Source: Methylobacterium sp. DB0501 (lineage in GTDB: Bacteria; Pseudomonadota; Alphaproteobacteria; Rhizobiales; Beijerinckiaceae). From it: a DNA stretch of 64,000 nt. The translations under genes were made by a program, and so were the position numbers. Below, one piece after another: positions 42,609 to 51,470 of the stretch. The stretch spans positions 1-64,000 of the forward strand of contig NZ_JAAKGV010000024.1 in assembly GCF_011043735.1 (NCBI RefSeq). Direction: 5' to 3'. The notes under the pieces were generated by a model, which was not told where the DNA came from, did not search any database, and saw nothing but the letters and a program-made list of their open reading frames with translations. How positions within the stretch are numbered: position 1 is the stretch's first letter; every line of letters starts with the position of its first letter.

Positions 42609-45398
42609 GTGGGCCCGACGACCGACCTCTCACAGCCGTCCGATCCGTCGCGCGGCCGCTCCTTCCGGATCGTGGCTCTGTCCGCCGGGCTTCTGGCGGC
42701 GGCGCTCGCGATCGGCGCCGGGCTGCTCGTGCACGACCTGCACGGCCAGACGGTCACGGAGACCGAGCGTAGCGTCGTCGGGCTCTCGACCGTGCTCGCC
42801 GACCAGGCCGACCGGGCGCTGCAGGCCATCGAGCTGGTCCAGGACAACGTGATCGCCACGTTCCGCAGCGCCGGGGTGGCCAGCGAGGCCGATTACGCCG
42901 CGCAGGCCGGGCTGCCGGCCCTGCATGAGATCCTGAAGACGCGGATCGGCGCCCTGCCGCAGGTGAACGCCGTCACGGTGATCGACCGGAACGGCAATCT
43001 CCTGAACTTCAGCCGCTACTGGCCGATCCCGAAGGTCAACATCGCCGACCGGGACTACTTCAAGGTGCTCTCGGCCGATCCCAACCTCGATCGGTATATC
43101 GGCCGGCCGGTGCAGAACCGCGGCGACGGGGCCTGGACGATCTACATCGCCCGCAAGGTGCGCGCGCCGGACGGCTCGTTCCTCGGCCTCGTGCTCGGCG
43201 CCATCGAGCTCAGCTATTTCGAGCGGCTCTACGCGGCGACCTCGCCGTCCGCCGACGCCGTCGTGTCGATCTTCCGCGACGACGGCACGCTCCTCGTCCG
43301 CCACCCCAAGCGCGACGGCGTCGTCGGGCAGGTCTTCGCGACCGCGGCGGCCCTGCGGATCGCCCGCGCGAACCCGACCGGCGGCGTGATGCGCACCACC
43401 AGCCCGATCGACGGGCAGGACCGCATCGCCGGCGCCCGGGCGCTGGCGCGCTTTCCCCTGATCCTCAGCGTCAGCCGCACCACCGAGGCGAGCCTCGCCG
43501 ACTGGCGCCGGCAGGCCTGGGTCATCGGCGTGGCCGCTTTCCTCCTCGATCTCGGCCTCGCCGGGCTGGTCCTGCTCGGCCTGCGCCAGTCGCGGGCCCA
43601 GGCGCGGCTCGCCGAGGCCGAGGCCGCCCGGGCGGCGGCCGAGGTGCGGGAGCGCGGCGAGCGGGAGCTCAGCGCCCAGCACGCCCAGTTCGGCATCGCC
43701 CTCGACCACATGACCCAGGGCCTGTGCCTGTTCGACGGCGACGACCGGCTGATCGTGATGAATGCCCGCTACGCGCAGATGCATGCGGTGCCGGACGCCC
43801 TGCGCCGGCGGGGCACGACGATCGCCGCCCTGCTCGCCCATCTGGGCGCCGACGGGACGCCGGCGGAGCCGCTGGCGGCGGCGTGCACCCGCATCGGCGC
43901 CGGCCGTGTCCCGGAGAGCGTCACCTGCGACCTCGCCGACGGCCGCGCCATCGCGGTCGTGCACGTGCCGATCCCGGGGGGCGGCTGGATCTGCACCCAC
44001 GAGGACGTGACCGAGCGGCGGCGCAGCGAGGCCCGCATCGCCCACATGGCCGGCCATGACGGCCTGACCGGGCTGCCGAACCGCACCCGGCTCCAGGAGC
44101 GGCTCGACGCCGCGCTGGCGGGACGGGGCGACGGCGACGCGGTGAGCGTGCTCTGCCTCGACCTCGACGGTTTCAAGGAGGTCAACGACACCTACGGCCA
44201 TCCGGTCGGCGACGATCTCCTGCGCCTCGTCGCCCGGCGCCTGCAGGAGGCGGTCGGCGCCACCGCCCTCGTCGCGCGCCTCGGCGGCGACGAGTTCGCG
44301 GTCATGCGCTGCGCGCCCTCCCATCCGGCCGGGGTGGCGGCCCTCGCCGAGCGCATCGTCCGGCTCCTGCGCTCGCCGTTCGAGGTCCAGGGCCACGAGG
44401 TCGGCATCGGCACCTCGATCGGCCTCGCGCTGACCGAGGAGGCCGACGTCGCGAGCGCCGACGTCACGAGCGCCGAGCTGCTGCGCCGGGCCGACGTGGC
44501 GCTCTACCAGGCCAAGGCCGCGGGGCGGAACGGCTGGCGCTTCTTCGATCCGGCGATGGATGCCGACCTGCAGCGGCGCCGGCAGCTCGGCGCCGACCTG
44601 CGCAGTGCCCTCGCGGCGGGGCAGCTCGACCTGCACTACCAGCCGATCGTCGCCGCCGACGGGTCGGGGGTGCGGGCCTACGAGGCGCTGCTGCGCTGGC
44701 GCCACCCGCGCGAGGGCTTCGTCGGCCCCGGAGAGTTCATCCCGATCGCCGAGGCGACCGGGCAGATCCGCCGGCTCGGCGCCTGGGCCCTCGTCCGGGC
44801 CTGCCGCGACGCCGCCGCCTGGCCGGCCGGGATCAAGGTGGCGGTGAACCTCTCGCCGGCGCAGTTCGTCGGCGATTCCCTCGTCGAGGAGGTAGCGCAG
44901 GCGCTGGCAGCGAGCGGCCTGCCGGCCGGACGGCTCGAGCTCGAGATCACCGAATCGGTGCTGCTGCAGGACGACGAGGCCACGCTCGAGATCCTGCACC
45001 GCCTGCGCGCCCTCGGCGTCAGCACCGCGATGGACGATTTCGGCACCGGCTACTCGTCCCTGAGCTACCTGCGCCGCTTCCCCTTCGACAAGATCAAGAT
45101 CGACCGCAGCTTCGTGGCGAGCCTCGGGCAGGAATCCGGCGAGGGCGGCAGCGGCGAGATCGTCCGCGCCACGGTCGGCCTCGGCCGGGCGCTCGGCATG
45201 ATCGTGCTGGCGGAGGGGGTCGAGACCGAGGCCCAGGCCAGGCTCCTGCGAGCGATCGGCTGCGACGAGCTGCAGGGCTACCTGTTCGGTCGGCCGTGCC
45301 CGGCCGGGGAACTGCCCGGGAGCGCGAGGGCCGAGGCGCCGGCCCGTCCGCCGCGGGCGGCGGACGGGCCGGCGCCTCGGCGCGCGTCGCGCGGGTGA
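42609..45398 (+). CDS. Membrane dCache-PAS-GGDEF-EAL cyclic-di-GMP enzyme
   Basis: 929 residues from GTG 42609. TM1 is at about 18-38, then a periplasmic dCache sensor (VNAVTVIDRNGNLLNFSRYW, ADRDYFK) and TM2 near 300-322. A PAS domain (HMTQGLCLFDGDDRLIVMN) follows, then intact GGDEF (VARLGGDEFAVM, about 558) and intact EAL (YEALLRWRHP, about 691). The GGDEF-EAL half closely resembles that of the previous gene, which suggests duplication of the catalytic module with different sensors. The last 23 codons contain a perfect 24-bp palindrome. Confidence 0.92.
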   Translation: MGPTTDLSQPSDPSRGRSFRIVALSAGLLAAALAIGAGLLVHDLHGQTVTETERSVVGLSTVLADQADRALQAIELVQDNVIATFRSAGVASEADYAAQAGLPALHEILKTRIGALPQVNAVTVIDRNGNLLNFSRYWPIPKVNIADRDYFKVLSADPNLDRYIGRPVQNRGDGAWTIYIARKVRAPDGSFLGLVLGAIELSYFERLYAATSPSADAVVSIFRDDGTLLVRHPKRDGVVGQVFATAAALRIARANPTGGVMRTTSPIDGQDRIAGARALARFPLILSVSRTTEASLADWRRQAWVIGVAAFLLDLGLAGLVLLGLRQSRAQARLAEAEAARAAAEVRERGERELSAQHAQFGIALDHMTQGLCLFDGDDRLIVMNARYAQMHAVPDALRRRGTTIAALLAHLGADGTPAEPLAAACTRIGAGRVPESVTCDLADGRAIAVVHVPIPGGGWICTHEDVTERRRSEARIAHMAGHDGLTGLPNRTRLQERLDAALAGRGDGDAVSVLCLDLDGFKEVNDTYGHPVGDDLLRLVARRLQEAVGATALVARLGGDEFAVMRCAPSHPAGVAALAERIVRLLRSPFEVQGHEVGIGTSIGLALTEEADVASADVTSAELLRRADVALYQAKAAGRNGWRFFDPAMDADLQRRRQLGADLRSALAAGQLDLHYQPIVAADGSGVRAYEALLRWRHPREGFVGPGEFIPIAEATGQIRRLGAWALVRACRDAAAWPAGIKVAVNLSPAQFVGDSLVEEVAQALAASGLPAGRLELEITESVLLQDDEATLEILHRLRALGVSTAMDDFGTGYSSLSYLRRFPFDKIKIDRSFVASLGQESGEGGSGEIVRATVGLGRALGMIVLAEGVETEAQARLLRAIGCDELQGYLFGRPCPAGELPGSARAEAPARPPRAADGPAPRRASRG
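45331..45380. terminator. Long perfect palindrome within the 3' end of the GGDEF-EAL gene
   Basis: 24-bp arms (45331-45354 and 45357-45380) with only two unpaired bases, lying inside the last codons before TGA 45396. It encodes an Ala/Pro/Arg-rich tail. Likely a terminator or a strong mRNA 3' hairpin. Confidence 0.6.
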
Positions 45399-45436
45399 TT
45401 CGGGGCCGCCGGTACGGGGTGGAGTCCGGGCGCGGC

Positions 45437-45478
45437 GTGATGCGAAATCCGGAGGTGATCGTCCGGATTGCGTCTCAC
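45437..45478 (-). repeat. Dispersed palindromic element, copy 2
   Basis: Arms gtgatgcgaaatccgga and tccggattgcgtctcac (17 bp, imperfect) with loop ggtgatcg. Its right arm contains TCA 45475-45477, the stop codon of the minus-strand FAD oxidoreductase. The 70-bp tail of the other copies is not recognisable here. Confidence 0.65.
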
Positions 45479-46776
45479 AATCCCCCGTCCTGAAACCGGT
45501 ACCAGGCCACGACCGCCGAGGCGTAGAGCCGGTGCAGCCCGTGCAGCGGCAGGGGCGTGATCGGGGTGGGGGCGATCGGCAGGGCATCGGCGTCGCCGCG
45601 CGCGAGATAGGCGGCGATCGCCTGGCCCATGCGGGTCTGGAGGCCGACGCCGCGGCCCTGGCAGCCGATGTCGATGAGCAGGCCGGGCTCGGGCGCGTGC
45701 AGGTGGGGCAGGTAGTCCCGGGTGACCGCGACCCGGCCGCACCAGCGGTGGTCGAAGCCGATGCCGGCGAGCTGCGGAAACAGCTTCGGCACGATCCGTT
45801 CCAGATGCGCCCAGTCGCTCGTGCCCTTCGGCTCGCGGAACGGCCCGCGCCCGCCGAGCAGCAGCCGGCCGGTATGGTCGAGGCGGAAATAGAGCAGCAG
45901 CTTGCGGGTGTCGGAGGAGACCTGGCCCTCCGGCAGGACGCTGCGGCGCAGGTTGTCGGAGAGCGGCGTCGTGGCGACCTGGAACGAGTTCGCCGCGATG
46001 ATGGTCCGGCGCAGGTTCGGCCACAGGTCGCCCGAATAGCCGTTGGTGCAGAGCACCACACGCCCGGTGGTCAGGCTCGGGCCGGGGGCCGTCCGCACCG
46101 TCCAGACATCGCCTTGCCGCGACAGGCCGGCCACCGGCGTATCGGTGTGGATGCGGGCACCGGCCGCCAGCGCCGCCCGGGCGAGGCCGCGGGCGTAGGA
46201 GAGCGGCTGCACCGCGCCGCCGCGTCCGTCGAGCCAGCCGCCGAGATAGCGCTCGCTGCCGATCAGCCGGGTCGCCTCGGCCTTGTCGAGGAGCCGGGTC
46301 GGCGCGCCGCGCCGCGCCCATTGCTCCGCCCGCCTTTCCGCCTGCGCCAGCCCCTCGGCGGTGTGCGCACCCTGGATCCAGCCGGTGCGGGTGTGCGGCA
46401 CGTCCATCCGGTGCCTGGCGATCAGGTCGAACACCGCGTCGGCGGTGCCGGCCCCGAAGGCGGCGAGGCGCTCGCCGCGCTCCGGCCCGAACATCTGCAC
46501 CAGTTCGTCGGGATCGTGCTTGAGGCCCGGGATCACCTGGCCGCCGTTGCGGCCCGAGCCGCCGAAGCCGATCTCGCGCGCCTCCAGCAGGACGGGCTTC
46601 AGCCCGGCCTCGGCGAGGTGGAGCGCCGTCGACAGGCCGCAGAACCCGCCGCCGATCACCACCACGTCGGCACGGCCGGATTCGACGAGCGGCGCGGTCG
46701 CGGGAGCAGGCGCCGCGGTCGTGGCCCAGAGGGCGGGGCCGAGGGGGAAGGGTTCGGTCATCGGCAAGCTCGTCAC
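45475..46776 (-). CDS. FAD-dependent amine/amino acid oxidase (PuuB-like, DAO family)
   Basis: 433 residues from GTG 46776, which overlaps the ABC ATPase stop (GTGA); ATG 46761 is an alternative. The FAD-binding motif VVVIGGGFCGLSTALHLAEAG is at about 38-58, then GFGGSGRNGGQVIPGLK, which is characteristic of gamma-glutamylputrescine oxidase-like enzymes. The last gene of an ABC importer operon. It would oxidise the imported amine or amino acid, releasing H2O2 or passing electrons on. Its stop lies in the palindromic element. Confidence 0.87.
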   Translation of the reverse strand: MTSLPMTEPFPLGPALWATTAAPAPATAPLVESGRADVVVIGGGFCGLSTALHLAEAGLKPVLLEAREIGFGGSGRNGGQVIPGLKHDPDELVQMFGPERGERLAAFGAGTADAVFDLIARHRMDVPHTRTGWIQGAHTAEGLAQAERRAEQWARRGAPTRLLDKAEATRLIGSERYLGGWLDGRGGAVQPLSYARGLARAALAAGARIHTDTPVAGLSRQGDVWTVRTAPGPSLTTGRVVLCTNGYSGDLWPNLRRTIIAANSFQVATTPLSDNLRRSVLPEGQVSSDTRKLLLYFRLDHTGRLLLGGRGPFREPKGTSDWAHLERIVPKLFPQLAGIGFDHRWCGRVAVTRDYLPHLHAPEPGLLIDIGCQGRGVGLQTRMGQAIAAYLARGDADALPIAPTPITPLPLHGLHRLYASAVVAWYRFQDGGL

Positions 46777-47504
46777 AGCGGGTTCAGCACCCTTCGCAAG
46801 AAGTCCTGGGTGCGGGGCTGCTGCGGTCGGCCCAGCACCTCGCGGGCGGCGCCCTCCTCGACGATCACGCCGCCGTCGAGGAAGAGCACCCGGTCGGCGA
46901 CCTCGCGGGCGAAGCTCATCTCGTGGGTGACGACGACCATGGTCATCCCCTCCTCGGCGAGCCCGCGCATCGTGCCCAGGACCTCGCCGACGAGCTCGGG
47001 ATCGAGGGCGGAGGTCGGCTCGTCGAACAGGATCGCGTCGGGCCGCATGGCGAGCGCCCGGGCGATGGCGACCCGCTGCTGCTGGCCGCCGGAGAGCCGC
47101 GGCGGATGGGCCTCCTCCTTGCCGGCGAGCCCGACCCGGGCGAGGAGCGCCCGGCCGCGCTCGGTCGCCTCCCGACGGGTCTCGCCCTTCACGTAGATCG
47201 GCCCCTCGATGACGTTCTCGAGGGCGGTGCGGTGCGGGAACAGGTTGAAGCGCTGGAACACCATCGAGACCTGGACCCGCACGGCACGGATCGAGCGGTC
47301 GGACCGGTCGACCTTGCGGCCGTTCACCGTGATCGTGCCGGAATCGTAGGATTCGAGCCCGTTGATGCAGCGCAAGACCGTGGACTTGCCCGAGCCCGAC
47401 GGCCCGATGATGCAGACCACCTCGCCCTTCGAGACCTGGGCGGTGATGCCCTTGAGGACGGGCAGGGCGCCGTAGGCCTTGCGGACGTCGTCGAGCGCGA
47501 TCAT
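46773..47504 (-). CDS. Polar amino acid ABC transporter ATP-binding protein
   Basis: 243 residues. Walker A GPSGSGKST (about 34-42), Q-loop VFQRFNLFPH, signature LSGGQQQRVAIARAL, Walker B AILFDEPTSALDPE and the switch His in VTHEM are all intact. The GlnQ/HisP type that energises amino acid or opine uptake. ATG 47504 overlaps the permease stop (ATGA). Confidence 0.93.
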   Translation of the reverse strand: MIALDDVRKAYGALPVLKGITAQVSKGEVVCIIGPSGSGKSTVLRCINGLESYDSGTITVNGRKVDRSDRSIRAVRVQVSMVFQRFNLFPHRTALENVIEGPIYVKGETRREATERGRALLARVGLAGKEEAHPPRLSGGQQQRVAIARALAMRPDAILFDEPTSALDPELVGEVLGTMRGLAEEGMTMVVVTHEMSFAREVADRVLFLDGGVIVEEGAAREVLGRPQQPRTQDFLRRVLNPL

Positions 47505-48154
47505 CGCCGGCCCGCCTGCTTCTCGAAGTGGCGCACGATCAGGATCAGGGGCAGGCTCAAGGTCAGGTACATCAGGGCGACGAGGGTGAAGACGCTCGTG
47601 TTCTTGAACGTCGCCGAGGCGATGAGCTTGCCCTGGAGCGCCAGCTCGGCGACCGTGATGGTCGAGGCCTGGGACGAATCCTTCAGCATCATGATCATCA
47701 CGTTGCCGAAGGGCGGGAGTGCGGTGCGGAAGGCCTGCGGCAGCAGCACCCGCCGCATGGTGAGGCCCCAGCCCATCCCGATGGTCTGCGCCGCCTCGAC
47801 CTGGCCCTTGTCGATCGCCTCGATGGCCGCCCGGAAGTTCTCGGCCTGGTAGGCCGAGTAGGCGAGGCCGAGGCCGAGCACGCCGGCCTGCACCGCCGTG
47901 AGGGAGACTCCGAAATCCGGCAGCACGAAGTAGATGTAGAACAGCTGCACGATGATCGGGATGCCCCGGATCACGTTGATGAAGGTCGCGGCGAAGAACG
48001 AAAGGGCGCGCACGCCCGAGACCCGCATCATCGCCCAGACGAGGCCGAGCGCGGTCGAGACCACGAGCGAGCCCGCCGTGATCAGGATCGTCAGCCACAC
48101 GCCCTGCAGCAGGATCGGCAGGAACTCGCGGGCGTCGGACAGGAAGCCGTCCAT
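47501..48154 (-). CDS. Polar amino acid ABC transporter permease
   Basis: 217 residues with about five membrane helices. The coupling motif EAAQTIGMGWGLTMRRVLLPQA and GIPIIVQLFYIYF are typical of the His/Glu/Gln family. Only one permease gene is present, so the transporter may be a homodimer. It is placed between the binding protein (17 bp upstream) and the ATPase (overlapping). Confidence 0.92.
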   Translation of the reverse strand: MDGFLSDAREFLPILLQGVWLTILITAGSLVVSTALGLVWAMMRVSGVRALSFFAATFINVIRGIPIIVQLFYIYFVLPDFGVSLTAVQAGVLGLGLAYSAYQAENFRAAIEAIDKGQVEAAQTIGMGWGLTMRRVLLPQAFRTALPPFGNVMIMMLKDSSQASTITVAELALQGKLIASATFKNTSVFTLVALMYLTLSLPLILIVRHFEKQAGRR

Positions 48155-48171
48155 CGGACGATTCTACCCGA

Positions 48172-48954
48172 TCAGGACGGGTTCACCGACGGCTGCAGGC
48201 CCCACTTCTCCAGGATGCGCGCCAGCTCGCCGGTTTCCTTGATCTTGGCGAGCCCCGCATTGATCTTGGCGAGCAACGCCGTGTCGTCCTTGCGCACCCC
48301 GATGCCGACCGAGCCGACGACCACCGGCTTGTACGAGGCGACGAGGTGGGCGTTGGGGAAGTTGCCGCTCTTGAGGTTGTAGGCGATGATCGGCGCATCG
48401 GCGAAGACCGCCTTGACACGGCCGGCATTCACGTCCCGCAGCATGTCCGGGAAGGTGTCGTAGACCTTCACCTCGCCGAACTGGCCCGACTTCTTGAGCG
48501 CGTCGACGAAGGCGGTGCCGACCTGGGCGCCCACCGTCTCGCCCTTGAGGTCGGAGAAGGCCGTGTAGGCCTTGGTGTCGGCCTTCGGCACCACCAGCCC
48601 CTCGCCGTAGGTGTAGACCGGCTCTGAGAAGGCGATCACCTCCTTGCGCGGCGGCGTGATGAACATCGCCGCCGAGATCGCGTCGATCTTCTTGGCGGTG
48701 AGCGCCGCGATCAGGGTCGAGAACTGGAACGGCTCGATCTGCACCGAGAAGCCGGCCTGCTTGCCGATGGCCGAGATCACGTCCACCATCACGCCCTGGA
48801 TGGTGTTGGTCTTGGTGTCGAGGAAGGTGAAGGGGACGCCCGTCGGGGTCGAGCCGACCCGGACCGTCTCCTGCGCCAGGGCCGGGCGGGCGAGGGCGCT
48901 CCCCGCGAGCAGCACCAGGGCCGCGCCCGCGGCCCGAACCAGACGCCTCATCAT
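48172..48954 (-). CDS. Polar amino acid ABC transporter substrate-binding protein
   Basis: 260 residues. The Sec signal MMRRLVRAAGAALVLLAGSALARPALAQ is followed by a type-3 periplasmic binding fold (VRVGSTPTGVPFTFLDTKTN, VMVDVISAIGKQAGF). Ligand is unknown; the PuuB-like oxidase and PuuR-like regulator suggest a polyamine-derived or cationic amino acid (inference). First gene of the operon, divergent from the regulator. Confidence 0.9.
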   Translation of the reverse strand: MMRRLVRAAGAALVLLAGSALARPALAQETVRVGSTPTGVPFTFLDTKTNTIQGVMVDVISAIGKQAGFSVQIEPFQFSTLIAALTAKKIDAISAAMFITPPRKEVIAFSEPVYTYGEGLVVPKADTKAYTAFSDLKGETVGAQVGTAFVDALKKSGQFGEVKVYDTFPDMLRDVNAGRVKAVFADAPIIAYNLKSGNFPNAHLVASYKPVVVGSVGIGVRKDDTALLAKINAGLAKIKETGELARILEKWGLQPSVNPS

Positions 48955-49003
48955 CCTCTGCTCCCCTGCGGGTGGTGTACGGCGCGCCGCCCCACCGCTT
49001 AAA

Positions 49004-49069
49004 TTTCATTGACATGAACATCAGGCCATAATTCGCTGAGTCACGCAATCGAATTTCATGCACATGAAA
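49004..49069. promoter_or_regulatory. Pair of operator-like palindromes
   Basis: Site 2 (49054-49069) is tttcatg-ca-catgaaa, with perfect 7-bp arms. Site 1 (49004-49019) is a weaker match, tttcatt-ga-catgaac. Their centres are 50 bp apart. Site 2 includes the ATG start codon of the regulator gene at 49058; site 1 lies at the divergent importer promoter. Confidence 0.6.
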
Positions 49070-49744
49070 CAGGCGGCAGGCGGATCACCGAACGAGCAGG
49101 GGGCGGCCGAATCGACCGCCGAGTTGGCCACCGGCCCGGCCGCCGGCTCGGCCGCGGACTTGACCGCCGAGTCGGCCACGGACTTGGCCGCCGACCGGGC
49201 GGTCGGGCAGCGGTTGCGCACCCTGCGGCAGGAGCGCGGGCTGTCGCTGAAGGCGGTGGCGGGGCTGACCGGGTTGTCGATCGGCTATCTCAGCCAGGTC
49301 GAGCGCGGCCTGTCCTCGCCCTCGCTGCGGGTTCTGACCCGGGTCGCCGACCTCCTCGGGGTCGGCCTCGGCGCCCTGTTCGGCGGGCCGGAGGCGCCCC
49401 CCGCCGACGGCATCGTCACCCGGGCCGGGGCACGGGCGGCGCTCACCCTCTGGCGCGCCGGCATCACCAAGCAGCTGCTGACGCAGGGCGACGGCGCCTT
49501 GAGCCTGTTCCAGATGCAGCTCGCGCCGCTCGCCGGCACCGGCGACGAGCCCCTGGTCCATGACGGCGAGGAGGCCGGGCTGGTGTTGGAGGGCGCCCTC
49601 GTCCTCACGGTCGAGGACATGACGGCGGAACTCGGACCCGGCGACAGCTTCCGCTTCGCCAGCCGGCGCCCGCACCGCTACCGCAACCCGTCCCCCGACC
49701 GGCCGGCCCTGGTGCTGTGGGTCAACGCCGTGCCGCGGCCGTGA
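49058..49744 (+). CDS. XRE-cupin transcriptional regulator (PuuR-like)
   Basis: 228 residues. Residues 1-50 are a low-complexity Ala/Thr/Asp-rich leader derived from a degenerate DNA repeat. Next comes an XRE helix-turn-helix (RLRTLRQERGLSLKAVAGLTGLSIGYLSQVERG, about 52-85), then a C-terminal cupin with HDGEEAGLVLEGALVLTVED and PHRYRNPSP. Such regulators sense amino acid or polyamine catabolites. Divergent from the ABC importer/oxidase operon, with an operator covering its own start codon, so it probably represses itself and the operon. Confidence 0.87.
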   Translation: MHMKQAAGGSPNEQGAAESTAELATGPAAGSAADLTAESATDLAADRAVGQRLRTLRQERGLSLKAVAGLTGLSIGYLSQVERGLSSPSLRVLTRVADLLGVGLGALFGGPEAPPADGIVTRAGARAALTLWRAGITKQLLTQGDGALSLFQMQLAPLAGTGDEPLVHDGEEAGLVLEGALVLTVEDMTAELGPGDSFRFASRRPHRYRNPSPDRPALVLWVNAVPRP

Positions 49745-49848
49745 CGCGCACTCGCAAAATGTGCCGCGGGCGCGAATTCACGCTCCGGTTTTACGATGCG
49801 TGAAGCCGGCCCGGCGAGAGTCCCGGCGGACGGGGCCGGAGCGGCAGC

Positions 49849-50619
49849 ATGACCAGGCAGAGCGGGTGCGGGCAGTGCAGGAGCGGCGAGCCGCTGCCCT
49901 TCTCCTTCACGATGGCGTTCCACCCGATCGTCGATCTCGCGGCCGGCGGCGTGTGGGGTTACGAGGCGCTGGTGCGCGGCACCGAGGGGCAGGGCGCGGG
50001 CTTCATCCTCGGCCAGGTCAACGACGACAACCGCTACCGCTTCGACCAGGCCTGCCGCACCAAGGCGATCGAGCTCGCCGGCGGGCTGTTCCCGCCCGGC
50101 GGCGACGTGCGGCTGTCGATCAACTTCCTGCCGAACGCGGTCTACGAGCCGGCGGCCTGCATCCGCGCCACCCTGGAGGCAGCGCGGCGGATCGGCTTCT
50201 CGCACCAGCGGATCATGTTCGAGTTCACCGAGAACGAGCGCATGACCGACGTCGCCCATGTCCAGCGCATCGTCGCCGATTACCGCCAGCGCGGCTTCCT
50301 CACCGCCTTGGACGATTTCGGCGCCGGCTATGCGGGCCTCGGGCTGCTGGCGCGGTTCCAGCCCGACCTGATCAAGCTCGACATGGAGCTGATCCGCGGC
50401 ATCCCCGGCTCGCCGGCCCGGCAGGCGATCGTGGCCGGCGTGATCGGCATCGCCCGGGCGCTCGGCGTCGCGGTGATCGCGGAGGGCGTCGAGACGGCGG
50501 ACGAGTTCGCCGCCTTGCGCGAGGCCGGCATCACCCTGTTCCAGGGCTACCTGTTCGCCAGGCCGGCGGTGGCGGCCTTGCCGGAACTGAGCTTGCCGGA
50601 GATGCGGCGGGCGGCGTGA
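49849..50619 (+). CDS. EAL-domain cyclic-di-GMP phosphodiesterase
   Basis: 256 residues, EAL domain only. FHPIVDLAAGGVWGYEALVRG (EAL at about 38), INFLPNAVYEPAACI, FEFTENERMTD and LDDFGAGYAGLGLL keep the metal-binding and catalytic residues, including Lys and Glu in LIKLDMELI and IAEGVET. The N-terminus has a CxxC-type pair (CGQCRSG) which could bind metal. No sensor domain is present. Monocistronic, after the PuuR-like gene. Confidence 0.9.
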   Translation: MTRQSGCGQCRSGEPLPFSFTMAFHPIVDLAAGGVWGYEALVRGTEGQGAGFILGQVNDDNRYRFDQACRTKAIELAGGLFPPGGDVRLSINFLPNAVYEPAACIRATLEAARRIGFSHQRIMFEFTENERMTDVAHVQRIVADYRQRGFLTALDDFGAGYAGLGLLARFQPDLIKLDMELIRGIPGSPARQAIVAGVIGIARALGVAVIAEGVETADEFAALREAGITLFQGYLFARPAVAALPELSLPEMRRAA

Positions 50620-50745
50620 GGGCCTGGTGCGAGGGCGCGCCGGATTCGGCATACGCCGTATCGTTCCGGGCTCCGCCTTCGCAGCCCCGGGATGTCGCGG
50701 AGCACGTCATGACGGCGGGGCGCAGGGCCGAGGGCGCCTCTCGCC

Positions 50746-51315
50746 TCACCCCTCCAGCGGCACGTCCAGGTCCGCCGGCGTCAGCGCACCGGTCGGCGCT
50801 CCGTCGGGATCGAACAGCGAGTCGGCCAGCGCGCTCTTGCGCGCCTTCAGCGCCTCCATCTTCTCCGCGATGCGGCGCGCCGCGACGATCTTGTGGGCGA
50901 AGACCGGCTCGTCCTGGCCGATCCGGTGGGCGCGGTCGACGGCCTGGGCCTCCACCGCCGGGTTCCACCACGGGTCGTAGAGGATCACCGTATCGGCGGA
51001 AACGAGGTTGAGCCCGGTCCGTGCCAGCCGCGGCGTCTCGCCGTCGCGGCCGCTGCGCCCCCCGTCGATGGCGATGCCGACCTCGTCGGGTTCCAGGTTG
51101 ACGAAGACGCTGTGCCGGCCCCGTCCGTAATCGCGCGAGACCTCCCCCGAGATGAAGCCGGCCTCCGCCTGCCGCGCGTCCAGGACGCGCCCCTTGACGG
51201 CCAGGCGCTGTCCGGCGTCGAGGGCCTGGCGGCCGCAGGCGCGCAGGACGTCCCGCTCGGCAAAGGGGGATGACCGCTCATCGGAGGTTTCGGCTCGTCG
51301 ACGGGAAAGCGGCCT
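50746..51315 (-). pseudogene. SNF2/SWI family helicase with a large internal deletion
   Basis: The last 95 residues are an unmistakable SNF2 C-terminus: RTGLNLVSADTVILYDPWWN, then a DRAHRIGQ motif and ALKARKSALADSLFDPDG. In the same open frame, immediately upstream, is a different segment (GRVLDARQAEAGFISGEV, VFVNLEPDEVG) like the start of the SWIM zinc-finger region. The central ATPase of about 600-900 residues is absent, and no ATG, GTG or TTG occurs in frame before 50988. So the gene ends were joined by an internal deletion and the gene is dead, unless a 3' fragment is made from GTG 50988. Confidence 0.75.
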
Positions 51316-51470
51316 TCACGGCGTCATGGAAGCGAAGGTAAGGGAAGCCAAGGCAGGTGTCCGGGGCCGGGCTGCAAATCCCGGCACCACGGCCGAGCTG
51401 TGGAACGGACGGGTCCGCCCGCCGTTCCGGCCCCGTCCCCCGGCCGCCGACAGGAGGATCCAGGCGCCTC

